A stretch of 64,000 nucleotides of DNA from Streptomyces kaniharaensis (GTDB taxonomy: Bacteria; Actinomycetota; Actinomycetes; Streptomycetales; Streptomycetaceae), in assembly GCF_009569385.1 (NCBI RefSeq), contig NZ_WBOF01000001.1, positions 2,738,001 through 2,802,000 of the forward strand, given 5' to 3'. The position numbers and the translations under genes were made by a program. Below, in pieces: positions 1 through 8,851 of the stretch. Positions within the stretch are counted from its first letter, which is position 1. Each line of letters begins with the position of its first letter. The notes under the pieces are model-generated. The model was given only the letters and a program-made list of their open reading frames with translations. It was not told the origin of the DNA and did no database searches.

Positions 1-737
1 TGGCCTTCGCCCAGGCCACCGCGGCCGGCTTCATCCCGATGATCACCCCGACCCTGGTCCGGCCGGCCGCCATGGACGGCACCGGCTTCCTCGGCCAGGC
101 CGCCGAGAACGTGTACCACCTCAAGGAGGAGGACCGTTACCTCGTCGGCACCAGCGAGGTCCCGCTCGCGGCGTACCACATGGACGAGATCATCGACGCC
201 GAGAAGCTGCCGCTGCGCTACGCCGGCTACTCGTCCTGCTTCCGCCGCGAGGCCGGCACCTACGGCAAGGACACCCGCGGCATCATCCGCGTCCACCAGT
301 TCGAGAAGGTGGAGATGTTCGTCTACACCACTCCCGAGGACGCCGAGAACGAGCACCGCCGCCTGCTCCAGTGGGAGAAGGACTTCCTCAACGCGCTGGA
401 GCTGCCCTACCGGGTGATCGACGTCGCCTCCGGCGACCTCGGCGCCTCGGCCGCCCGCAAGTTCGACATCGAGGCCTGGATCCCCACCCAGGGCAAGTAC
501 CGCGAGGTCACCTCGACCTCCAACACCACCGAGTACCAGTCCCGCCGGCTCGCCATCCGGATGCGCGAGGAGGGCAAGACCCGCCCGCTCGCCACCCTGA
601 ACGGCACGCTGGTCGCCGTGCCGCGCACCATCGTGGCGATCCTGGAGAACCACCAGCAGGCCGACGGCTCGGTGGTCGTGCCCGAGGCGCTGCGGCCGTA
701 CCTCGGCGGACGGTCCGTCCTGACCCCCGTCAAGTAG
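1..737 (+). CDS. serS: Seryl-tRNA synthetase, C-terminal part (5' end outside window)
   Basis: Charges tRNA-Ser with serine in the cytoplasm. The reading frame is open from the window edge (codons start at base 3) to TAG at 735-737, so only the class II catalytic core is present. Visible are [10 protein letters not shown] (the TSE serine-binding region), the motif 2 segment CFRREAG followed by [19 protein letters not shown], and the motif 3 region with [13 protein letters not shown] and [20 protein letters not shown], a typical SerRS C-terminus. The N-terminal tRNA-binding coiled coil must lie upstream. A HAD phosphatase gene follows 48 bases later on the same strand. Confidence 0.97.
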   Translation, partial: AFAQATAAGFIPMITPTLVRPAAMDGTGFLGQAAENVYHLKEEDRYLVGTSEVPLAAYHMDEIIDAEKLPLRYAGYSSCFRREAGTYGKDTRGIIRVHQFEKVEMFVYTTPEDAENEHRRLLQWEKDFLNALELPYRVIDVASGDLGASAARKFDIEAWIPTQGKYREVTSTSNTTEYQSRRLAIRMREEGKTRPLATLNGTLVAVPRTIVAILENHQQADGSVVVPEALRPYLGGRSVLTPVK

Positions 738-785
738 CACCTGCCGCACCCGCACCACCGGCAACTCCCTGGAGACGCACGGCCC

Positions 786-1631
786 ATGAGCACCACCAGC
801 CCCAGCCCCGTCTCCCCGAACGGTGGCGGCCTGCCGTACCGGCTGGTCGCCACCGACCTCGACGGCACTCTGCTGACCGGCGAGGAGACCGTCTCCGAGC
901 GCACCCGCGCCGCCCTGGCCACGGCAACCGGCGCCGGTGCGCTGCACATCATCGTCACCGGCCGCTCGGCCGCCTGGGCCCGGCCGGTCTTCGACGAGAT
1001 CGGCTACGCAGGGATAGCGGTCTGCGGCCAGGGCGCCCAGGTCTACGACGCCGGCGCGCACAAGCTGCTCACCTCGCTCACCCTCGACCGCCGGCTCGCC
1101 GCGCTCGCCATCGCCAAGATCGAGGCCGAGACCGGCCCGCTGGCCGTCGCCGCCAACCAGGACGGGCTGGACGGCGAGGTCCTCGCCGGGCCCGGCTACG
1201 AGCTGCTGATCGGCTCCGACCTGCCGGTCGTCCGGGTCGACCGCGACGAGCTGCTCGCCGCACCGATCAGCAAGCTCTACATCCAGCACGCCGGGCTGAC
1301 CGACGACTCCCTCGCCGAGGCCGCCCGTCGCGTCGCCGGGGACCTGGTCGGCGTCGTCATGGCCGGCGCCGGTGTGGTCGAACTGCTGCCGCTCGGCCTG
1401 TCCAAGGCCACCGGCCTGGCCGTCGCCGCCCGCCGCCTCGGCGTCCGCGCCACCGACACCATCGCCTTCGGCGACATGCCCAACGACGTCCCGATGTTCG
1501 GCTGGGCCGCCCACGGCGTCGCCATGGCCAACGCCCACGAGGAACTGCTCGCCGTCGCGGACGAGATCACCGCGAGCAACGACGAGGACGGCGTCGCCCT
1601 CGTCCTGGAACGCCTCTTCCCGGCCCGCTGA
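786..1631 (+). CDS. HAD-superfamily hydrolase, Cof type (281 aa)
   Basis: Predicted Mg-dependent phosphatase acting on a sugar phosphate or similar small phosphoester; the substrate cannot be told from sequence. Motif I DLDGTLL lies at residues 24-30 (nucleophile Asp24, general acid Asp26), a Thr-Gly-Arg motif II (VTGRS) at about 58, the LSKATGLA lysine segment at about 207 and motif IV FGDMPNDV at about 228. The C2-type cap sits between them, as in Cof/YbiV proteins. GGAG 11 bases upstream of the ATG supports this start. It follows serS closely and may be co-transcribed. A paralogue of the same length lies at 13644-14489. Confidence 0.9.
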   Translation: MSTTSPSPVSPNGGGLPYRLVATDLDGTLLTGEETVSERTRAALATATGAGALHIIVTGRSAAWARPVFDEIGYAGIAVCGQGAQVYDAGAHKLLTSLTLDRRLAALAIAKIEAETGPLAVAANQDGLDGEVLAGPGYELLIGSDLPVVRVDRDELLAAPISKLYIQHAGLTDDSLAEAARRVAGDLVGVVMAGAGVVELLPLGLSKATGLAVAARRLGVRATDTIAFGDMPNDVPMFGWAAHGVAMANAHEELLAVADEITASNDEDGVALVLERLFPAR

Positions 1632-1769
1632 AAGGCCGTCGCGAGGAACCGTCCTGGCGCCGTCATGACGAAGGCGGCTCCGCCATCGCCAGTTGTAGGA
1701 TGACCGGGCAAGAGGTTGTAGGATGACCGATGACCGGTTGTGCTGGCGAGTGGTGAAGGGAGGACCGGC

Positions 1770-2501
1770 ATGAGCAACGACGGCAGCAGCCTGCAGGCGG
1801 CCGGGCGGCGCTCCCTCGTGGACACCGCCATCGACCAGCTGCGCGAGCAGCTCGCGGGCGGGGTGTGGCCGGTGGGGTCGCGGATTCCCACCGAGCACGA
1901 GCTGGCCGAGCGGCTGCAGGTCGGCCGGAACACCGTGCGGGAGGCGATCCGGGTGCTGGTGCACGCCGGAATGCTGGTCTCCCGGCAGGGTGAGGGCACT
2001 TTCGTCCGCAGCACCAGCGACCCCGCGGCCGTCCTGCGCGGCGTGCAGCGCTCGGGGATCCGGGACGTCCTGGAGGTCCGCGCGGCGCTGGAGACCGAGG
2101 CCGCGCGGCTGGCCGCCCTGCGACACACCCCCGACGACATCGCCCGGATGCGGGCCGCGCTGGCCCGCGAGGCCGAGGTGATCGCCTCGCACCCGGAGCG
2201 GGCCGGCCGCGAGGCCACCGTCGAGCACGACCTGGAGTTCCACACCGCGGTCGTCGAGGCCGCGCACAACCCGGCGCTGGCCGAGGTGTACCGCTACTTC
2301 GGCGCCTCGGTGCGCGAGTCGATGCGGTCGGCCTTCGGCGACCACGAGATGCCCGAGGTGGTCGTGGCCACCCACGCGGCGCTGGTCGACGCGATCGAGA
2401 GCGGCGACCCGGAGCGCGCCGAGACGGCGTGTCGGGCACTGCTCGCCGAGCCGACCGCGGCCGTCGAGCAGCTCCTCGCGACCATCGCGGCCCGGAAGTA
2501 G
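1770..2501 (+). CDS. FadR-subfamily GntR transcriptional regulator
   Basis: DNA-binding metabolite-responsive regulator, 243 aa. The N-terminal winged helix-turn-helix (about residues 15-80) contains SRIPTEHELAERLQVGRNTV and the wing SRQGEGTFV. The C-terminal all-helical FCD domain shows EVRAALETEAARLAA and the metal/ligand segment EHDLEFHTAVVEAAHNP. The ATG at 1770 is preferred over an in-frame start 30 bases upstream because AAGGGAGG lies just ahead of it. It sits 64 bases upstream of an MFS transporter on the same strand, so it probably controls that gene. The effector is unknown. Confidence 0.9.
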   Translation: MSNDGSSLQAAGRRSLVDTAIDQLREQLAGGVWPVGSRIPTEHELAERLQVGRNTVREAIRVLVHAGMLVSRQGEGTFVRSTSDPAAVLRGVQRSGIRDVLEVRAALETEAARLAALRHTPDDIARMRAALAREAEVIASHPERAGREATVEHDLEFHTAVVEAAHNPALAEVYRYFGASVRESMRSAFGDHEMPEVVVATHAALVDAIESGDPERAETACRALLAEPTAAVEQLLATIAARK

Positions 2502-2565
2502 GACGGCGCGAGCCTCCCTCCGCCCTCCCACGTCCTTCGAGATTCACGAAAGAACAAGCTCACCC

Positions 2566-3804
2566 ATGGCCGTCACCCGTGCCCAGCAGCCGGTTGTCAC
2601 CTCCTCCGCTCCGCTTCCCGTCCGCTCCCGGCTGGCCCACCCGGCCCTGCTGCTGACCGGCATCCTGCTGGTCGCCCTGAACATGCGCGCCTGCCTGGCG
2701 GCGGTGTCGCCGATGGTCGGCGAGATTCAGCGCGCCTTCGGGCTGTCGGCGACCGCGAGCGGCCTGATCACCACCGTGCCGGTGCTGTTCCAGGGCGTCG
2801 GTGCGCCGCTCACCCCGCGGCTGGCCAGACGGTTCGGCACCGAGCGGGTGGTGCTGGGCGCGGTGCTGGTGCTGGGTGCGGGCGTGCTGCTGCGGGTGCT
2901 GCCCTCGGTCGTGGCGCTGTACGCGGGCTGCATGGTGATCGGCGTGGCGATCGCCGTGCTGAACGTCTCGATGCCGGGCCTGGTGAAGCGGGAGTTCCCG
3001 GACCGGGCGCCGATGATGACCGGCCTCTACTCGACCACGATGCTGGTCGGCGCGACCCTCGCGGCCGGCCTGTCGGTGCCGTTGGAGCACGCGCTGGGCG
3101 GTGGCTGGGAGGCCTCGCTGGGCGCCTGGTCGCTGCTCGCGCTGGTCGCGGCGGTGGCCTGGCTGCCGCAGGTGCTGCGCTCCCGGCAGGAGCGGGCGTC
3201 GGTGGCGGCGGCTCCGGCCGCGAGCAGGCCGGTCGAGGGGATCTGGCGGTCGCCGCTGGCCTGGCAGATCAGCCTCTTCATGGGCATCTCGTCGCTGCTC
3301 GTCTACATCCTGGTGGCGTGGATGCCGACCATCCTCGCCGACCACGGGATGGACCGCGGCGAGGCCGGCCTGGTCTTCGCCTTCTCCAACCTGGTGCAGG
3401 TGGCCGGCGCGTTCCTGGTGCCGCTGCTGGCCGGCCGGATGACCCGCCAGCGCGGCCTGGCGGTGGCCATGGCCGGGCTGAACGGCCTCGGCATCGCCCT
3501 GCTGCTGGTGGCGCCGGTGTCGGGGGCCTGGGCGGCGGCGGCCGTCCTCGGGGTCGCGCAGGGCGGTTCGCTGGGCCTCGGCCTCGCGTTCATCGTGCTG
3601 CGGACCGGCAGCGCGGCCGGTGCCGCCCAGCTGGGTGGCATGTCGCAGGCGATCGGCTATCTGGTCGCGGCGGCCGGCCCGGTCGGCGCGGGTGCGCTGC
3701 ACCAGCTGACCGGCGGCTGGAACGCGACGCTGGCGCTGATGCTGGTGCTGGTCGCCGTCGTCGGCGCGGCCGGCTGGGGCGCGGGCCGCAACCGGACGCT
3801 GTAG
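2566..3804 (+). CDS. MFS transporter, CynX/NimT type
   Basis: Inner-membrane major facilitator protein of 412 aa with about 12 hydrophobic segments. The N-terminal part (LLVALNMRACLAAVSPMVGE followed by a helix and ITTVPVLFQG) matches the CynX/NimT branch (cyanate or 2-nitroimidazole transporter-like). The conserved loop 2-3 segment reads LARRFGTERVV. The central loop near residue 215 is hydrophilic, separating two six-helix halves. It is preceded by a GntR regulator, a common regulator-exporter pair. The substrate cannot be inferred. A strong bidirectional hairpin follows the stop. Confidence 0.88.
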   Translation: MAVTRAQQPVVTSSAPLPVRSRLAHPALLLTGILLVALNMRACLAAVSPMVGEIQRAFGLSATASGLITTVPVLFQGVGAPLTPRLARRFGTERVVLGAVLVLGAGVLLRVLPSVVALYAGCMVIGVAIAVLNVSMPGLVKREFPDRAPMMTGLYSTTMLVGATLAAGLSVPLEHALGGGWEASLGAWSLLALVAAVAWLPQVLRSRQERASVAAAPAASRPVEGIWRSPLAWQISLFMGISSLLVYILVAWMPTILADHGMDRGEAGLVFAFSNLVQVAGAFLVPLLAGRMTRQRGLAVAMAGLNGLGIALLLVAPVSGAWAAAAVLGVAQGGSLGLGLAFIVLRTGSAAGAAQLGGMSQAIGYLVAAAGPVGAGALHQLTGGWNATLALMLVLVAVVGAAGWGAGRNRTL

Positions 3805-3819
3805 GACGGCAGTACGGAG

Positions 3820-3851
3820 CAGGGCCGGCCACCGTGACGTGGCCGGCCCTG
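3820..3851. terminator. Bidirectional terminator hairpin between convergent genes
   Basis: Perfect 13-bp inverted repeat with a 6-base loop: CAGGGCCGGCCAC at 3820-3832 and its complement at 3839-3851. It lies between the MFS gene (+) and the membrane-anchored protein gene (-), so it can serve both. Confidence 0.8.
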
Positions 3852-3870
3852 TCCGTCTACCGACGTATCG

Positions 3871-4938
3871 TCAGCCGAGCAGGTCGGACTGCAGCGTGAC
3901 CACCTGACGGAACGGCGCGAGCGGCACGCCCTTGGGGTTGGTCATCGTGACGACGGCGAGGACGTCGGACGCGCCGATGTAGGCCAGGCGGGCCGTCGGA
4001 TCGCCCTTGTCACCCTGCGTCGACGTCTCCTTGACCGTCAGGTCGACGCCCGCGGTGTCCCAGCCGTCGTGCGAGGCGATCTTCGCCCCGGGAACGTCCT
4101 TCGGCTGGCTGTCCGAGCGCAGACCGGAGAACACGTCCCAGGCCTCGGCGGAGGAGCCGAAGCGGAGCAGCCGGATCTGGGTGCGGGTGCCGTCGGAGGC
4201 CGTCCACTCCCGGACGGTGGCGGCGCGGCAGGCGTTCTGCAGCAGCAGTTCGCGCAGCTTGGCCGGGTTCTGCTGCTCGGCGAGGACCGCGTCGCAGGTG
4301 ACCCACTCGGCCGCAGCCGGGCCGGTCGGCTTCGCGGAGGCGGACGACGACGCGCTCGCGGAGGGGGTCCCGGACGGGCTGGCGGACGCCGACGGGGTTG
4401 CCGACGGGCTCGCCGAGGCGGTGCCGGAGGGCGTCGCGGTCGGGATCGGGAAGACCACCGGCGCCAGCGAGCCGCCGGCCTCCCTGGGCGTGGGCAGCAG
4501 CAGGTAGCGCAGGTCCGCGTAGTGGCGGTTCTTGTCCTTCGCGGCCGTCGCGCCCTTCCCGTCCGGCGCGCTCTTGCCGGACGGCAGCGGCGGCAGTGCC
4601 AGCGCCGGGAAGGTGTAGCGGCCGTCGCTCTTGGTGGCCAGGCCGGGGATGTCGGTGCGCTCCGGGGCGGTGACGGCCAGCGCGGCGCCGGTGCCCGTGA
4701 GCGCGAACACCAGGGTGGCGGTGGCCCAGCGCACGGCCGCCTTGCGCCGGCGGGTCCGCCGGGCGAGGCGGGCCTCGCGCTCCTCGGGCGTCTCGGGGAT
4801 CACGGGCGGGGGCGGCAGCAGGTCCACCGTGGGCGGCAGCGGCGGAGCAGCCGGCGTGGCGGGCGCCTCAGCGGGAGCGGGAGCGGGGGCCTCCGCGGGG
4901 GTGCCCGCGTTGTCCTGCGGGGTGGCGTGGTCGGTCAT
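3871..4938 (-). CDS. Membrane-anchored protein of unknown function, paralogue 4 of a tandem family
   Basis: A 355-aa protein that I do not recognise. The N-terminal 50 residues are Pro/Ala-rich and presumably cytoplasmic, ending in a basic patch (ARRTRRRKAAVR, about 59-70). One transmembrane helix follows at about 70-90, then an extracellular part with a conserved ADLRYLLLPTP block, a Ser/Ala/Pro-rich linker of (PSAS)n type, and a C-terminal globular domain with two Cys (VTCDAV, NACRAA). Its ATG overlaps the stop of the upstream gene (ATGA at 4938-4935), so translation is coupled. The longer open frame to 5067 was rejected because of this overlap. It shares architecture with the three genes upstream. 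Confidence 0.8.
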   Translation of the reverse strand: MTDHATPQDNAGTPAEAPAPAPAEAPATPAAPPLPPTVDLLPPPPVIPETPEEREARLARRTRRRKAAVRWATATLVFALTGTGAALAVTAPERTDIPGLATKSDGRYTFPALALPPLPSGKSAPDGKGATAAKDKNRHYADLRYLLLPTPREAGGSLAPVVFPIPTATPSGTASASPSATPSASASPSGTPSASASSSASAKPTGPAAAEWVTCDAVLAEQQNPAKLRELLLQNACRAATVREWTASDGTRTQIRLLRFGSSAEAWDVFSGLRSDSQPKDVPGAKIASHDGWDTAGVDLTVKETSTQGDKGDPTARLAYIGASDVLAVVTMTNPKGVPLAPFRQVVTLQSDLLG

Positions 4939-5861
4939 ACGGACGCTCCCGGGCGGGCGAGGCGGTCGAGCTGCATGGTGAAGAGGGCGACGATCTTGTC
5001 CTTGGGCAGCGGTGCCACGCCCTCGGCGTTCATGACCACCAGGAGGTCGCCCTCGGCGGCCGAGCACTCCAGGTAGTCGATCGGCGCGGACGGCGGCGCC
5101 GGCATCAGGTAGCAGTGCGCCTCGGGGTGGTTCGGGATCTCCGGGCCGATCCGGAACAGGCCGGTGTCGCCGGTGAAGACCGCGGTGTACTCGTTGAGCT
5201 TCTGCACTTCCTGCTGGTTGAACTGGCGCAGCTTCAGGCCGATCACCAGGTCGTCCCCGCTGGCCCGGTACGTCCGCACGCCGGTGGCCCTGACGTGCAG
5301 GCTCTCCCAGTAGGCGCGGAGCTTGTCGCGCTTGTCCTTGGGGATCTGCTGGAGTTCCGCGTCCAGTTCGGCGTGCAGCTGGTCGGCGCCGATCTCGTCG
5401 TCATTGCCGTAGCCGCCCTCGTCCGGGCCGAGCTCGTAGCCGGCCGGGACGGGCAGCAGCAGGTCGCGCAGCGAACCGAAGTGGTTGCCGTTGGACTTGG
5501 CGCCGAACGGCGTGGCGGTCGCCGTGGGGGCGGGCGCGGCGGACGGCCCGGCGGCCGTGGCCGGGGCGGGGTCGTCGTACTGGGTCTTGATGATGCCGAT
5601 GCCGATGGCCACGCCCACCAGCGCCGCCGCGACCGTCGCGGCACCGGCACGGAGCAGGCGGCGGGACGCCGGGCGGGGCTGCGCCACTGCGGGCTGCTCA
5701 GGCTCGGCCGGGGGCTGCTCCTGATCGGCAGCAGGCCGCGCAGGCTCGACGGTGGCCTGTTCCGGCCCGGCGGCGGGCGGGGTGGGCGGGACGGCCGGCT
5801 GCTCGACCACGGTCGGCGTCGGCTCGGGGTTCGGGGCCCCGGTCACGGTGTTGTCGCTCAT
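4935..5861 (-). CDS. Membrane-anchored protein of unknown function, paralogue 3
   Basis: A 308-aa protein with the same plan as its neighbours: a Pro/Glu/Ala-rich N-terminus (1-66), a basic stop (RRLLR), a transmembrane helix at about 71-91, a Thr/Ala/Pro linker and an extracellular domain opening with GSLRDLLLPVPAGYELGPDE. The C-terminal domain has two Cys (EAHCYLM, YLECSA). The start at 5861 is set by an ATGA overlap with the stop of the upstream gene (5858-5861). The downstream gene starts in the same coupled way, so three of the four paralogues form a tightly coupled unit. Function unknown; a surface or sensor role is only an inference. Confidence 0.8.
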   Translation of the reverse strand: MSDNTVTGAPNPEPTPTVVEQPAVPPTPPAAGPEQATVEPARPAADQEQPPAEPEQPAVAQPRPASRRLLRAGAATVAAALVGVAIGIGIIKTQYDDPAPATAAGPSAAPAPTATATPFGAKSNGNHFGSLRDLLLPVPAGYELGPDEGGYGNDDEIGADQLHAELDAELQQIPKDKRDKLRAYWESLHVRATGVRTYRASGDDLVIGLKLRQFNQQEVQKLNEYTAVFTGDTGLFRIGPEIPNHPEAHCYLMPAPPSAPIDYLECSAAEGDLLVVMNAEGVAPLPKDKIVALFTMQLDRLARPGASV

Positions 5862-6748
5862 ACCAGCCGCTCCCACTGCTGCTTGGCGATGTCCTTGACG
5901 ACATCGGGGTTCACCGGCTTGGTGCCGAAGGCCTCGACCTCCATGACCACCGTGCCGCGCTGGGCCAGGGCGTGACCGTAGTAGTACTGCTCGGTGCTCT
6001 CGGCCCAGTGCCGGGGCTCGTCCTCGATCTTGTAGCCGCCGTTGGCGCCGTCGGCGAACGGCTGCAGGTGGTAGAGGGACGCGCGCACCTTCGCCTCGCT
6101 GGCGCGGTCAGGCGTGAACTGGACTAGCGTCACGCGGTACTTGACGTCGTCCTTCTTCCAGTCCACCTCGACGGCGCGGCGGAACCCGCGGGAGTTCAGG
6201 TCCTTGAACTCCCGGGTCGAGTCGCCGCGGCGCTCGGCGATCTCGCCGACCGACAGCCAGCTCGGCTTGTCCGGGTAGTCGCCCCACGGGATGCTGCCGT
6301 CCGGGGCGGTGACCAGCAGCTTCTGCAGGTCACCGTCGATGGCCAGCGGCCTGGGCTGGTCGGCGGCGAAGGCGGTCGGGTCGACCGCCCCGGCCGGGTA
6401 GGACGGCCGCGCGACCTGGAGCGGCGGCAGCGGCGTCGGCGGGCGGTGGGCCTGGATGGCGTAGCCGATGCCACCGCCGACCAGGGCGCCGAGCACCAGG
6501 CCGCTGACCGCCAGCAGCACCGGCCGGGGGCGGCGCGGGGCGCGCGGGGCGCGGTCCGGTCCGGCCGACAGCTCGTCGAACGAGTAGGCCTCGGCCGGCT
6601 CGACGATGAACGGTGCGGCGGAGGATGCGGCCTCGGGCTGCGGAGGAACGACGGGCACGGGCGGTGCGGCCGGAACGGCGGGCGGTACAGGCGCAGCGCC
6701 GGGCGGAGGCGTGTCGCCGGACGACGGCTCCACGGGTTCGGTGGTCAC
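5858..6748 (-). CDS. Membrane-anchored protein of unknown function, paralogue 2
   Basis: A 296-aa protein with a GTG start. The N-terminus (1-75) is Pro/Ala/Val-rich with an acidic patch, followed by the basic RAPRAPRRPRP, a glycine-rich transmembrane helix at about 77-98 and an extracellular domain beginning GDLQKLLVTAPDG, the counterpart of the DLR-LLLP-P block of the other members. No Cys pair is seen in the ectodomain. It lies 55 bases after the first paralogue and overlaps the next start by 4 bases. It is the most divergent of the four. Confidence 0.8.
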   Translation of the reverse strand: MTTEPVEPSSGDTPPPGAAPVPPAVPAAPPVPVVPPQPEAASSAAPFIVEPAEAYSFDELSAGPDRAPRAPRRPRPVLLAVSGLVLGALVGGGIGYAIQAHRPPTPLPPLQVARPSYPAGAVDPTAFAADQPRPLAIDGDLQKLLVTAPDGSIPWGDYPDKPSWLSVGEIAERRGDSTREFKDLNSRGFRRAVEVDWKKDDVKYRVTLVQFTPDRASEAKVRASLYHLQPFADGANGGYKIEDEPRHWAESTEQYYYGHALAQRGTVVMEVEAFGTKPVNPDVVKDIAKQQWERLV

Positions 6749-6803
6749 GAAGTGGCTCCAGAAGAGGAAAGGGTGGCGTCGGAGGGCGGGCGGCGGCGCG
6801 GGC

Positions 6804-7688
6804 TCAGCCGCCGGAGGAGAGCCACTCGCGCTGGCGCTTCATCAGGTCGCTCAGCAGCGCCTTGTCCGGCGTCCCCTTCACCTCGACGTCGATCGTGTAC
6901 TGGACGTCGCCCTGGCTGGAGATGCCGGTCATCGATCCGGTGAACGCCTGCTGCCTGGGCTTGTGCACGTAACCGTGGGCGTTCGGGTCGCCGTCGATGT
7001 CGATCGGGTCCTGCGACTTGACGGTGTAGCCCCTGACGAACTCGGTCGCCATCGCCGTCGAGCCGAAGTGCAGCAGGGTGACGGTCACTTCGACCTTGCC
7101 GTCGGCCGTGCGGTACATCCGGGTGGCGCCCTCCTTGTACCCGTACGAGCCCAGGATGTCCATGATTCCGTCCTGCTTGCCGAACATGGCGGCGACGTCC
7201 TCACTGGTCATCGTCCGGCCGTCCGCGGGCCCGTACGACTCGCCGCCGTCCGGGATCGGGAGCAGGAAGAAGCGCAGGTCGCCGTCGTGCTTGCCGCCGT
7301 TGACCGTTCCCTTGACGGTGCTGGCCGGCTTGGGCGTGGTGGGGACGGCGGTCGGCGTCGGCACCGGCACGGCGGAGGGCGTCGGGCTCGGGCTCGCGCT
7401 CACCGAGGCCGCGGTGGTCGCGGTCGGCGCGGGCGCGGCGGCGGCCGGGCGGGCGTCCGGCTTGCCGACGGCGACGGTCACCGCGGCGCTGGTCGCTGTG
7501 ACGGCGAGCAGCCCGGCGGTGGCCAGCGCGACGCCGACGGCACGCGGCAGGCGGCGCGGGGCCGCAGCGTCCGGTGCGGGTGCCGGCGTCGACACCGGTG
7601 TCGGCTCTGCGGCCAACTCCTCACTAGGAAAGGGAGATTGAGCAGCAACCGGCTGCTCGGCGGCGGAATCGTTTTCGGGCGCGGACAA
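6804..7688 (-). CDS. Membrane-anchored protein of unknown function, paralogue 1 (first gene of the operon)
   Basis: A 294-aa protein taken from a TTG start at 7688 because GGGGGAG lies 7-8 bases upstream; the open frame continues to 7844 but that stretch lacks a ribosome site and does not resemble the paralogues. The N-terminus (1-48) is Ala/Pro/Glu-rich. A transmembrane helix spans about 50-74, followed by a Thr/Ser/Pro linker and an ectodomain starting GDLRFFLLPIPDGGESYGP. It heads a four-gene run of related genes ending at 3871. The intergenic DNA upstream (7689-7882) is the likely operon promoter region. Function unknown. Confidence 0.78.
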   Translation of the reverse strand: MSAPENDSAAEQPVAAQSPFPSEELAAEPTPVSTPAPAPDAAAPRRLPRAVGVALATAGLLAVTATSAAVTVAVGKPDARPAAAAPAPTATTAASVSASPSPTPSAVPVPTPTAVPTTPKPASTVKGTVNGGKHDGDLRFFLLPIPDGGESYGPADGRTMTSEDVAAMFGKQDGIMDILGSYGYKEGATRMYRTADGKVEVTVTLLHFGSTAMATEFVRGYTVKSQDPIDIDGDPNAHGYVHKPRQQAFTGSMTGISSQGDVQYTIDVEVKGTPDKALLSDLMKRQREWLSSGG

Positions 7689-7882
7689 GGGGCTCCCCCG
7701 GGGAAATGTGGAATGTCGCGCACGGGCCCCCTCGCAAACCGCCCCCCAGCGGCTCTCCGGACCGTCCGTCACGCGTCTCAGCAGGAAGTATGAGAGTCCG
7801 TCCACACCACTGCCAACAAAGTTAATCGCCGCACTCCCGCCCAATGCCCGATGAATCGGACACGCCGTGATGCAAACGCAAT

Positions 7883-7913
7883 GGGCGGACCGGCGCCGAC
7901 CGCCGATCCGCCC
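7883..7913 (-). terminator. Terminator hairpin downstream of the lipoprotein gene
   Basis: A 13-bp stem with one G-U pair: GGGCGGACCGGCG at 7883-7895 and CGCCGATCCGCCC at 7901-7913, with a 5-base loop. It lies 70 bases beyond the stop of the lipoprotein gene at 7983. Confidence 0.6.
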
Positions 7914-7952
7914 GTCCTGCTGGCACTTCGCCCGCCTGTCTCCGCGAGCCGG

Positions 7953-7988
7953 GACGCGTCAGAGGACACGTCAGGAGACACGTCAGGA
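7953..7988. repeat. 12-bp tandem repeat spanning a stop codon (3 units)
   Basis: Three 12-bp units: GACGCGTCAGAG then GACACGTCAGGA twice. The lipoprotein stop codon (TCA on this strand, 7983-7985) lies in the last unit. Read on the minus strand, each unit carries an in-frame TGA. Confidence 0.75.
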
Positions 7989-8591
7989 GGACGCCCGCTC
8001 CCACATCTCGGTGACCTTGCCGGAGGCGTCGATCGCGACCTTGTAGTCACCGTCCGAGCAGGGGAAGAAGCCCTTCTCGTTGTGCGGCGTGGCGATGCAC
8101 TCGTTGATGTGCTTCACGAGGTCGGCCACCGCGACGTCCTTCGGCGGGGCCAGCACCGAGCTCAGGTGCCCCTTGACGGCGGGGTCGAACTGCGCGGTCT
8201 TGTCCGGGCCGACCGGCAGGAAGCCGACGTCGTTCACGCCGCACACGTCCTTGGTGTCCTTGTAGACCAGGGCGGTCGCGGTCGAGCCCTTCACCGGGAC
8301 GATCCACTTCTGCCCGGCAGGCAGCGGTGCGTGGGTGCAGAAGCCCTCCGGCCCGTCGTCGGCGCCGCCGGACGGCTTGGCGGTGGCCGCGGGCTTTCCG
8401 GTCCCGGCCGGCGAGGCAGCCCCGGTGGCCTTTCCCGTAGCGGGCGCGGTGGCCGTGGGCGCGGTGGTGGCGGCCGGGCTGGAGTCGCCGCCCTTGGCCT
8501 GGTCCGACGAGTTGTCCGGACCGCACGCCGCGAGCCCCAACGCGGCGGTGGCGACCAGAGCGGTGGCGAGCAGTCTCCTGGAGTCGAACAT
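7983..8591 (-). CDS. Secreted lipoprotein of an unrecognised family (202 aa)
   Basis: A lipid-anchored surface protein. The signal peptide has Arg5-Arg6, a hydrophobic core and the lipobox LAAC with Cys23. A Thr/Ala/Pro-rich linker follows to about residue 75, then a domain with GFCTHAPLPAGQKWIVPVKG, VCGVND, a glycine/acidic centre and a C-terminal SDGDYKVAIDASGKVTEM. That domain aligns with the lipoproteins at 34878 and 35495 (PAG-HK/QK, V-AK/KD, YDVVLDGSGKIT). Three of its Cys recur in them. It also shares the leader CGTCACACGGGGG ahead of the start with the gene at 36100. Function unknown. Confidence 0.85.
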   Translation of the reverse strand: MFDSRRLLATALVATAALGLAACGPDNSSDQAKGGDSSPAATTAPTATAPATGKATGAASPAGTGKPAATAKPSGGADDGPEGFCTHAPLPAGQKWIVPVKGSTATALVYKDTKDVCGVNDVGFLPVGPDKTAQFDPAVKGHLSSVLAPPKDVAVADLVKHINECIATPHNEKGFFPCSDGDYKVAIDASGKVTEMWERASS

Positions 8592-8851
8592 GACGAAATA
8601 ACCCCCGTGTGACGCATGATCAGATAGAAGGTGTCGGCCGTCAGGCTAGCGCCTCCCACTGTCCGCCCGAGCGCGCCCGCTCCTTGCGCGTCAGCACCCC
8701 CGAGATCCGTCCGGCGAGCAGGGGACGTTGCCGGACAGGGCGGCGAGGACGCGGGCGCAAACGGCGGTGACCGGAACGTGGATGGTGGCGGTCGGGTCGG
8801 CGGTGTTGCTCAGAATCTCACCCACCGGAGCGCACACGTAGGGTCGAGGCC

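Noticed and set aside
371..1726. Plus-strand 451-codon frame across serS and the first HAD gene
   Set aside because: It overlaps two well-supported genes in another frame and is Arg/Pro/Gly-rich; a shadow.
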